Made by a program: the position numbers and the translations under genes. From Alphaproteobacteria bacterium (GTDB lineage: Bacteria; Pseudomonadota; Alphaproteobacteria; Puniceispirillales; UBA1172), in the NCBI GenBank assembly GCA_023259875.1, contig JALRFL010000103.1, positions 1 through 9,117 on the forward strand: 9,117 nt of DNA, written 5' to 3'. The notes beneath the pieces were generated by a model. That model was not told where the DNA came from and did not search any database. It saw only the letters and a list, made by a program, of their open reading frames with translations. Positions 1-5,838 of this stretch are shown piece after piece (positions within the stretch are counted from its first letter, which is position 1; every line of letters begins with the position of its first letter).

Positions 1-1
1 T

Positions 2-148
2 TGTCAAAATCTCATAGCAGGAATCACATATGGCGTGCCTCCCACACCCTGTCCCGCAGGAACTTTCTACCCAAATACGGGTGCAACGAGTTCGTCAGAT
101 TGCGTACCCTGTAGCGCTGGTACGGCTTCTTCTGCTACGGGTGCCTAA
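2..148 (+). CDS. 3' fragment of a cysteine-rich repeat protein (GCC2/GCC3, ephrin-receptor-like)
   Basis: An open frame runs in from the left edge for 48 codons and ends at a TAA (146-148). It contains CPAGTFYPNTGATSSSDC followed by VPCSAGTASSATGA. This is the CPAGT...TGATS...C..C pattern of GCC2/GCC3 (ephrin-receptor-like) cysteine repeats, which occur in extracellular proteins of protists and animals and in some bacterial surface proteins. Two imperfect copies of a [P/S]AGT...TGA unit are visible. There is no start codon and no signal peptide in view, so the rest of the protein lies outside the window. The frame stops just where the next repeat should continue (TGA, then an expected TS..C), so the stop may be created by a junction instead of being the real protein end. 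Nothing else in the window resembles it. The repeat match is fairly clear by eye, but the parent protein and source organism are unknown. Confidence 0.5.
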   Translation, partial: CQNLIAGITYGVPPTPCPAGTFYPNTGATSSSDCVPCSAGTASSATGA

Positions 149-272
149 CGCGCTTTATACCACACCCTGACAAAAAGGAAACCTGCCAAACGTGCTTTGT
201 CATCTTAGCCAACTGCCAATAAACGCTGCCAACCAACAGCCCCAAGCCGCGAGCGCTTAACCCTCAAGCCTT
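149..272. other. unassigned stretch between the cysteine-rich fragment and the ABC ATPase
   Basis: These 124 bases follow the ABC ATPase stop on the minus strand. No convincing gene is present: the minus-strand frames are all short, and the longest from an ATG (at 203) gives about 22 residues with no family resemblance. An ABC-2 permease would be expected here but is not recognisable. A TATAAA on the minus strand (154-159) resembles a -10 box reading leftward, but no good -35 lies at the right distance. No intrinsic terminator for the ATPase gene is visible. The join between alphaproteobacterial and foreign DNA probably lies near 145. Confidence 0.4.
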
Positions 273-1298
273 CTAGCTGTCTTGGGTCAGGGTCAGGAAC
301 ACATCCTCAAGGTCAGGTTCGGCGGTGCGGATATCGGCAATCTCAAATCCGCTTTCGGCGGCGGCGGCGATGATCGCGCCTGCGGTCACGGTCGCCGGAT
401 CATATCGGATCGTTAGCTCTGGTGCCTGTGCCGCCTCGGCGGTCAGATTAGCCTCAACCGGCGCTTTGCTGCCGCTAGAAAGCGTATTGAGCCGCGCTTG
501 AAACGCCGTAAGGCATTTGGCCTGAGTGCTTGGATTTAAGGCCGCCATCAGCGTTAAGCTCAGCTGTTTTGTGCCTGCCCCAGCCAGCAAATCCACCGTC
601 TTTTGCTGTGTGATGACGCGGCCATGATTAAGAATGGCAATCTCATCACAGAGCGCTTCCGCCTCTTCCAGATAATGAGTGGTCAGAATAATCGTTACGC
701 CTTGGGCGTTGAGCGCGCGGATCATATCCCACAACCGTTGGCGCAGGGCCACATCCACCCCGGCGGTAGGTTCATCCAGCACCAGAACCGGTGGTTGATG
801 CACCATGGCCTTACCCACCAACAGCCGCCGCCGCATCCCACCTGATAGGGTTCGGGCATAGGCCTCGGCCTGATCGGTCAACCCGATCAGCTCAAGGATG
901 GTTTCGGTGCGGCGTTCATGCTTAGGCACGCCAAACATTCCGGCTTGAATCTCCAGCGTTTCTCGCGGCGTGAAAAAGGCATCTATGTTTAATTCTTGCG
1001 GCACGATGCCGATATTGGATCGCGCTTGTCTGGGGTTCTGGTCGATATCGCATCCCCAAACCCTGACCTCACCTTGGGTTTTGATTACCGTTCCTGCCAG
1101 AATATTGATCAAGGTGGACTTGCCAGCGCCATTCGGCCCCAACAGCCCAAACACGCGGCCAACGGGAATCTGTAACGACACCTCACTTAGGGCTTGTTTC
1201 GGGGGGCGTTTATGGCTGGCGCGATAAGTCTTGTTCAAATCGCTGATGGCAATCGCCAAGCCATCACAGGAAGGGATAAATTGGGGTGAGTCCAACAT
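273..1298 (-). CDS. ABC-2 type exporter ATP-binding protein
   Basis: This 341-residue protein is the cytoplasmic ATPase of a multidrug/polysaccharide (ABC-2, CcmA-like) exporter. It hydrolyses ATP to drive a separate membrane permease. All nucleotide-binding motifs are present: Walker A GPNGAGKST (54-62), Q-loop glutamine 101, signature LSGGM (151-155), Walker B VLVLDEP (171-177, catalytic E176), D-loop near 179-182 and switch histidine 208 in TTHYLEEAE. Residues 240-341 form a C-terminal extension ending in EPDLEDVFLTLT, the usual tail of this subfamily. At 341 residues it is somewhat longer than the common ~310, mainly because of a linker at about 270-295. The ATG is preceded by AGAAAG and by a good promoter with TATAAT. 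The permease that normally follows is missing, probably because the contig switches to other DNA. The substrate cannot be inferred. Confidence 0.93.
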   Translation of the reverse strand: MLDSPQFIPSCDGLAIAISDLNKTYRASHKRPPKQALSEVSLQIPVGRVFGLLGPNGAGKSTLINILAGTVIKTQGEVRVWGCDIDQNPRQARSNIGIVPQELNIDAFFTPRETLEIQAGMFGVPKHERRTETILELIGLTDQAEAYARTLSGGMRRRLLVGKAMVHQPPVLVLDEPTAGVDVALRQRLWDMIRALNAQGVTIILTTHYLEEAEALCDEIAILNHGRVITQQKTVDLLAGAGTKQLSLTLMAALNPSTQAKCLTAFQARLNTLSSGSKAPVEANLTAEAAQAPELTIRYDPATVTAGAIIAAAAESGFEIADIRTAEPDLEDVFLTLTQDS

Positions 1299-1332
1299 TT
1301 TGGTCTTTCTAAGGGTATTAGCAAATCACACG

Positions 1333-1362
1333 ATTATAACTGACCTTGAGGACATAGGGCAA
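1333..1362 (-). promoter_or_regulatory. sigma70-type promoter of the ABC ATPase gene
   Basis: On the minus strand, TTGCCC (1357-1362) and a perfect TATAAT (1333-1338) are separated by 18 bases. The expected transcription start, near 1326, would give a leader of about 28 bases before the ATG at 1298. The match and placement are good for a housekeeping promoter; there is no experimental support. Confidence 0.55.
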
Positions 1363-1391
1363 ATGGCGACAAATTTCAACACGGGCAGGGC

Positions 1392-1419
1392 TTGCAAAAA
1401 ATCCGCATCTTGTCATGAT
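1392..1419 (+). promoter_or_regulatory. possible promoter of the zinc-finger/polA operon
   Basis: TTGCAA (1392-1397) and CATGAT (1414-1419) are spaced by 16 bases. Each matches the sigma70 consensus at four of six positions. The expected start near 1426 would fall inside the palindrome at 1423-1439. It is the best candidate I see in the 147-base divergent gap, but a weak one. Confidence 0.35.
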
Positions 1420-1422
1420 AAG

Positions 1423-1439
1423 GGGATATCAGATATCCC
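1423..1439. promoter_or_regulatory. perfect palindrome, candidate operator for the zinc-finger/polA operon
   Basis: GGGATATCAGATATCCC consists of two perfect 8-base arms around a single central A. It sits just after the candidate -10 box and directly before the GGGAAG ribosome-binding site of the zinc-finger gene. A homodimeric repressor bound here would cover the transcription start. As RNA it could also fold as a short hairpin (GGGAUA/UAUCCC, five-base loop) next to the ribosome-binding site. The palindrome is plain in the sequence; its function is inference. Confidence 0.45.
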
Positions 1440-1451
1440 GGGAAGATGATT

Positions 1452-1682
1452 ATGAATGCAAATCTTATAAAAACCCCTGCCACCAATCTTGCGCCAGCCC
1501 ATCCTGTGCCAGAAGTGGATGATGTGATCCCGGTCAAGGGCTTGCGTGTGTCCTGTGATGGCGGCGGTGGGGCGTTGGGGCATCCGCAAGTATGGCTTAC
1601 CCTTGATGAGGAAAGCCGCGCGGTGCGCTGCCCCTATTGTTCGCGCCATTATGTTGAGGATACGGAAAACGGACAAGGCTGA
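1452..1682 (+). CDS. small CHCC-type zinc-finger domain protein
   Basis: This 76-residue protein has the zf-CHCC signature: C35 in VSCDGGGG, H44 in GHPQVWL, and C60/C63 in RCPYCSRHYV. These four residues are the expected zinc ligands. The same motif ends the mitochondrial complex I accessory subunit NDUFS6, and short stand-alone versions are common in alphaproteobacteria. Their function is not firmly established, so none is claimed. An ATG at 1446 is also in frame, but the one at 1452 is preferred because GGGAAG (1440-1445) then lies six bases upstream, whereas it would abut the 1446 ATG. The stop TGA (1680-1682) shares its last A with the polA start (TGATG), so the two genes are co-transcribed and probably translationally coupled. 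The first 25 residues are low in conserved features. Confidence 0.85.
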   Translation: MNANLIKTPATNLAPAHPVPEVDDVIPVKGLRVSCDGGGGALGHPQVWLTLDEESRAVRCPYCSRHYVEDTENGQG

Positions 1683-4552
1683 TGGGGCATCAGCTCGCGC
1701 TTATTGACGGTTCTGCCTATATTTTCAGGGCATTTTTTGCTCTGCCGCCGATGACGCGCACCGATGGCACACCGGTAAATGCAGTGTTTGGTTTTACCAG
1801 TATGGTGATGAAACTGCTGGACGATCTGCAGCCGGATCATGTGATCGTGGTTTTAGATCAGGCAAGGGAAACCTTCCGCAACGAGATTTATCCCGACTAT
1901 AAGGCCAATCGCAATGCTCCACCCGAAGAGCTGAAGCCCCAATTTCCCTTGATCCGAACTGCCGCCGAAGCGCTCAATCTGCCGGTTGCCGAAGCCCCGG
2001 GGTTTGAGGCCGATGACCTAATTGCCACCTATGCTCGTGCCGCCCTTGCCCAAGACCTTGATGTGGTGATTGTGTCCTCGGATAAAGACCTGATGCAGTT
2101 GGTGAAACCAAGGGTCGATATGTTAGACCCGATGAAACAGAAACGCATCGGCGCGCCAGAAGTGCTGGAAAAATTTGGTGTTGGGCCAGAACGGGTGGTG
2201 GATGTGCAAGCGCTGGCAGGGGATTCCACAGACAATGTGCCAGGCGTCCCCGGCATTGGTATTAAAACCGCCGCCGAGCTGATCAACAATTTTGGTGATT
2301 TAGATACTTTGCTGGATCGTGCAGGTGAGATTAAACAACCTAAGCGGCGTGAAAGCTTGCTTACCTTTGCGGAACAGGCGCGTCTGTCTCGTGAATTGGT
2401 GCGCCTTAGGGATGATGCGCCGATGCCTGTTGATCTTAGTGACGCCGCGCGGAAACCTTATGATATGACAGCGTTAACCGATTTCCTCAAAGCCCAAGAT
2501 TTCAAAAGGCTCCTGACGCGGCTTGATGGACATGTGCCGGCAAGCTCATTATCTAAATCTGCCGCGAATACCCAAATGCCAGAGGCGGTGGAAAACCCAA
2601 ATAGCGCGGCGTCTGTTTCGCCGGCGGTTACTAAAACAGATTATGAATTGATCACGCGGCCTGAACAATTAACAGCATGGGTGGAGAGCATCCGGCAAAC
2701 AGGCTTAGTTGCCATTGATAGCGAAACCACCTCGCTCAATGCCTCACAGGCGTTGATGGTGGGTATCGCGCTGGCGGTGACGCCGGGGAAAGCGGCCTAT
2801 ATTCCTCTTCGTCATTGCCAGACTCAAAGTTCTGATCAAGGGCAACTTGATCTAGGCATTACCCCAAGCGAGGGGGATAACGCCCCTGACACCGCTATTA
2901 ATGACAAGACGGTTCTGTTGCCAGAGCAATTGTCCCTTGATGAGGTCATCACCGCCTTGCGGCCAGTGCTTGAGGCAGAGGATATTTTGAAAATTGGTCA
3001 TAACCTCAAATATGATGATCATATTTTTTCACGCGAGGTCAACGGTGGGGTTCGTCTGCATCCGGTTGATGACACGATGTGTTTGTCTTTTGTGCTAGAT
3101 GCTGGCACAGGCATTGGGCATAAGCTGGATGATTTGGTCGCGCATCATTTAGACCATCAGATGATCAGCTATCAGGATATTTGCGGCAAAGGCCCGAGCA
3201 AACGCCGCTTTGATGAGGTCCCCCCCCAAGAGGCTTGTAGCTATGCCGCCGAGGATGCGGATATGACCTTGCGGCTCTGGCAGATATTGAAACCGCGACT
3301 GGCAAGCGAACATAAAACCCGGGTTTATGAACGCCTAGAACGGCCACTTATCCCCGTGCTTGTGGATATGGAAATTGCCGGCATTAAAGTGGATGCCGCA
3401 AGACTGGCCACCATCAGCCAAGAGTTCGCCGGAAGACTGAAAGCCCTAGAAACAGAGATTTATGATCTGGCAGGAACGCCTTTTAATATCGGCTCACCTA
3501 AACAATTAGGTGAGATTTTGTTTGAAACCATGGGGCTGCAAGGCGGCAAGAAATCAAAAACTGGTGCTTGGTCAACAGGGGCGGATGTGCTGGATTATCT
3601 GGCGGCAGGAGGGGCGGATATTGCCCAAAAGGTCTTGGATTGGCGGCAATTGGCTAAGCTTAAATCTACCTATGCTGATGCGCTTGTTTCTGCCATTCAT
3701 CCTGACACAAAACGGGTTCATACCTCATATTCTATGGTCGGGGCATCAACAGGGCGGCTATCATCAAGTGATCCCAATATCCAAAATATCCCCATTCGCA
3801 CCCATGAAGGCAGGCGCATTCGCACCGCCTTTGTGGCTGAACCGGGGCATAAACTGATTTCCGCCGATTACTCACAGATTGAATTGAGGCTTGTTGCCCA
3901 TATCGCCAAAGAAGACACCATGATTAAGGCTTTCCAAAACGGCGTGGATATTCATGCCCAGACCGCGTCTGAGGTGTTTTCCGTGCCGCTAGAGGAAATG
4001 ACCGGAGAAACGCGCCGCCGCGCCAAGGCTATTAATTTTGGGATTATTTATGGGATTTCTGCCTTTGGACTGGCAAGACAGTTGAGTGTTCCCCAAGGTG
4101 AGGCAAGAGATTATATCGCCGCTTATTTTGAACGCTTCCCCGGCATCAAAACCTATATGGATGAAGTCAAATTAGCGGCCCATGAACAGGGTTATGTGGA
4201 AACCTTGTTTGGACGCCGATTGCATATTAACGGGATTACCTCATCCAATCAGGCTCAGCGTGGGTTTGCCGAAAGACAAGCGATTAATGCCCCGATACAA
4301 GGCACCGCCGCGGATATCATTAAACAAGCTATGGTGCGGATGCCTGCGGCGCTTACAGCAAAGGGATTAAGCACCAGAATGTTATTACAGGTGCATGATG
4401 AGCTGATCTTTGAATGCCCTGAAGGGGAAACCGACACCGCCATTGCCCTAGTTACCCAAGTGATGGAGGCGGCGGCAAAGCCAACCCTTGATCTGTCTGT
4501 GCCCTTGGTGGTTGAGGCGGCGGCAGGCAACAGTTGGGATGAAGTGCATTAA
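1682..4552 (+). CDS. polA: DNA polymerase I
   Basis: This 956-residue enzyme fills gaps, removes RNA primers and carries out repair synthesis. Three domains are visible. The 5' nuclease (about 1-290) has D9, GFEADDL (107-113), SSDKDL with D134/D136, and GDSTDNVPGVPGIG with D181/D184. A variable linker rich in Ala and Ser follows (about 285-315). The proofreading exonuclease has D346/E348 in IDSETTSL, NLKYD with D445, and YAAED with Y521/D525, so all acidic ligands are kept and proofreading should be active. The polymerase domain has motif A with D729 (SADYSQIELR), motif B with K782, F786 and Y790 (AKAINFGIIYG), and motif C with H905, D906 and E907. These correspond to E. coli 705, 758, 762, 766 and 881-883, a constant offset of 24. 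F786 is the residue that discriminates against dideoxynucleotides. The length is full and there is no frameshift. The start overlaps the upstream stop by one base, and AAGG lies close upstream. Confidence 0.98.
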   Translation: MGHQLALIDGSAYIFRAFFALPPMTRTDGTPVNAVFGFTSMVMKLLDDLQPDHVIVVLDQARETFRNEIYPDYKANRNAPPEELKPQFPLIRTAAEALNLPVAEAPGFEADDLIATYARAALAQDLDVVIVSSDKDLMQLVKPRVDMLDPMKQKRIGAPEVLEKFGVGPERVVDVQALAGDSTDNVPGVPGIGIKTAAELINNFGDLDTLLDRAGEIKQPKRRESLLTFAEQARLSRELVRLRDDAPMPVDLSDAARKPYDMTALTDFLKAQDFKRLLTRLDGHVPASSLSKSAANTQMPEAVENPNSAASVSPAVTKTDYELITRPEQLTAWVESIRQTGLVAIDSETTSLNASQALMVGIALAVTPGKAAYIPLRHCQTQSSDQGQLDLGITPSEGDNAPDTAINDKTVLLPEQLSLDEVITALRPVLEAEDILKIGHNLKYDDHIFSREVNGGVRLHPVDDTMCLSFVLDAGTGIGHKLDDLVAHHLDHQMISYQDICGKGPSKRRFDEVPPQEACSYAAEDADMTLRLWQILKPRLASEHKTRVYERLERPLIPVLVDMEIAGIKVDAARLATISQEFAGRLKALETEIYDLAGTPFNIGSPKQLGEILFETMGLQGGKKSKTGAWSTGADVLDYLAAGGADIAQKVLDWRQLAKLKSTYADALVSAIHPDTKRVHTSYSMVGASTGRLSSSDPNIQNIPIRTHEGRRIRTAFVAEPGHKLISADYSQIELRLVAHIAKEDTMIKAFQNGVDIHAQTASEVFSVPLEEMTGETRRRAKAINFGIIYGISAFGLARQLSVPQGEARDYIAAYFERFPGIKTYMDEVKLAAHEQGYVETLFGRRLHINGITSSNQAQRGFAERQAINAPIQGTAADIIKQAMVRMPAALTAKGLSTRMLLQVHDELIFECPEGETDTAIALVTQVMEAAAKPTLDLSVPLVVEAAAGNSWDEVH

Positions 4553-5025
4553 TCGCCTAAGGCTAACATCTCATCCGCGTCAAGCCAAATGATCCGGCCA
4601 TAACCAGCCACCAGATGAAACCGCTTGGGGATCATGCGGTAGATATGAAAATCAGCAAAACTGGCATAGAGTTCGGCCTCGCTATGGCGAGCCAGAAACC
4701 GTTTGAGGCTCTCTTCGCGGTCATCTCTTTCGATCACGCCCTGAATGGTCAGCCGCGCACCAGTTAATGCACCCTTGCCATCATCTGAGCTGTTCGTGCC
4801 ATCCAGCATTAAGGCCGCGCGGGCGTCAATTTTGAGGTTCTGGGTATGATCTGCCAGATCAGAAATCATCATCAAGGGCATGGCTTCCGCAGACATTGCC
4901 ATCAGAACTAAACTGGCATATGGGGCACCGGAATGGTGATCAAGCGTGGCAAGGCTGGCCTTGCCTATCCGTAACATGACCTCGCGGCCTATGGCAATGA
5001 GTTCGGGTTTTGATGTTTCGGTCAT
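4549..5025 (-). CDS. HugZ-like pyridoxamine 5'-phosphate oxidase-family protein (FMN-binding split barrel)
   Basis: This 158-residue protein belongs to the flavin-binding split-barrel superfamily. Two stretches suggest the HugZ-like branch: HTQNLKIDARAALML (60-74), the strand that typically contacts the cofactor, and HLVAGYGRIIWLDADEML (137-154) near the C-terminus. HugZ proteins bind and can degrade haem, but this short form lacks the extra C-terminal DUF2470-type domain of some relatives, so haem oxygenase activity should not be assumed; it may only bind FMN or haem. The frame could open at a TTG at 5070, but the ATG at 5025 (MTETSKPEL) is preferred because AGGA lies nine bases upstream and the extra 15 residues resemble nothing. 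Its stop codon overlaps that of polA on the opposite strand, and it is divergent from chvI. No clear promoter was found. Confidence 0.82.
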   Translation of the reverse strand: MTETSKPELIAIGREVMLRIGKASLATLDHHSGAPYASLVLMAMSAEAMPLMMISDLADHTQNLKIDARAALMLDGTNSSDDGKGALTGARLTIQGVIERDDREESLKRFLARHSEAELYASFADFHIYRMIPKRFHLVAGYGRIIWLDADEMLALGD

Positions 5026-5135
5026 GTTGCCATATCCTGTGATTGCCTCTTTTCGCCATGATCTGAACAAAGTGACGCCCCAGCCTTCGGTGTAGCATCA
5101 TTATTCCAAGTGGTTTAATATAGATAGATTGTCAA

Positions 5136-5148
5136 GGAGGATAAAAGC
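5136..5148 (+). promoter_or_regulatory. strong ribosome-binding site of chvI
   Basis: GGAGG (5136-5140) within AAGGAGG lies eight bases before the ATG at 5149, a near-ideal Shine-Dalgarno that fixes the chvI start. Upstream, an AT-rich patch (5115-5124, TTAATATAGA) could hold the -10 box, but no matching -35 stands out, so the promoter is left unassigned. Confidence 0.7.
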
Positions 5149-5838
5149 ATGGGATCAAGAATTGCGCTAGTAGATGATGACCAGAATATTATCGCTTCGG
5201 TCTCGCTTTTGCTTGAGGCCGAGGGATATGAGGTGGATACCTATTCCGATGGGGAACAAGGGTTGATTGGTCTCAAAAGGCGGCCACCTGATTTGGCGAT
5301 CCTAGATATAAAAATGCCACGCATGGATGGCATGGAACTGTTGCAAAAAATTCGCACAACCAGCGCGATGCCAGTGATCTTTCTGACCAGTAAAGATGAC
5401 GAACTTGATGAAGCCTTGGGGCTTCGCATGGGGGCAGATGATTATATCACCAAGCCGTTTTCTCAACGGCTGTTGCTAGAAAGGGTGCGAGCGATCCTGC
5501 GCCGGGCTGATCAATCAGTGACGAGCACAAGTGATCAAATGGTAGTGCTTGGGGATATGACCCTTGATCCTGATCGGCATTCCTGCAAATGGAAAGGCAA
5601 GGATGTCAAACTGACGGTGACAGAGTTTTTGATCTTATCTGCCCTGGTGCGCCGCCCGGGAATTGTTAAGAACAGGGATCAGTTGCTAGATGCGGCTTAT
5701 GGCGAAAATGTCTATTTGGATGACCGCACCATTGATAGCCATATCAAAAGACTGCGCCGCAAGTTTCGTGAAAGTGATCCCACTTTTGATCAAATTGAGA
5801 CCCTTTACGGGGTAGGCTATAAATATCTTGAGCAATAG
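5149..5838 (+). CDS. chvI: ChvI-family OmpR-type response regulator
   Basis: This 229-residue transcription regulator has an N-terminal receiver domain (about 4-118) and a C-terminal winged-helix DNA-binding domain (about 130-227). Receiver residues are intact: acidic pocket D9/D10/D11, phosphoacceptor D53 in AILDIKMPRMDG, T80 and K102 in TKPF. The effector domain shows the OmpR/PhoB pattern, with LTVTEFLIL, RDQLLDAAYG, DDRTIDSHIKRLRRKF and the closing YGVGYKY. The specific assignment to ChvI rests on overall resemblance and on the adjoining ChvG-type kinase and RapZ/AhcY genes, a neighbourhood typical of alphaproteobacteria. ChvI controls envelope, exopolysaccharide and acid-stress genes in rhizobia and relatives; its targets here are unknown. 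In rhizobia pckA lies divergently upstream, while here that place is taken by a HugZ-like gene. It overlaps chvG by 11 bases. Confidence 0.93.
   Translation: MGSRIALVDDDQNIIASVSLLLEAEGYEVDTYSDGEQGLIGLKRRPPDLAILDIKMPRMDGMELLQKIRTTSAMPVIFLTSKDDELDEALGLRMGADDYITKPFSQRLLLERVRAILRRADQSVTSTSDQMVVLGDMTLDPDRHSCKWKGKDVKLTVTEFLILSALVRRPGIVKNRDQLLDAAYGENVYLDDRTIDSHIKRLRRKFRESDPTFDQIETLYGVGYKYLEQ

Noticed and set aside
283..325. Repeated GGTCAGG words (three copies)
   Set aside because: They arise from the codons of the ATPase C-terminus (EPDLEDVF and TLTQDS) and have irregular spacing; not a repeat array.
870..890. Perfect 8-bp inverted repeat CTGATCGG/CCGATCAG with a five-base loop
   Set aside because: It lies within the ABC ATPase coding sequence, where the codons for IGLTDQ (139-143 region) produce it. 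There is no U-tract and no regulatory position.
5123..5135. TTGACA on the minus strand as a -35 for the HugZ-like gene
   Set aside because: No acceptable -10 box occurs 16-18 bases downstream of it, and the hexamer lies beside the chvI ribosome-binding site in a region better explained by that gene.
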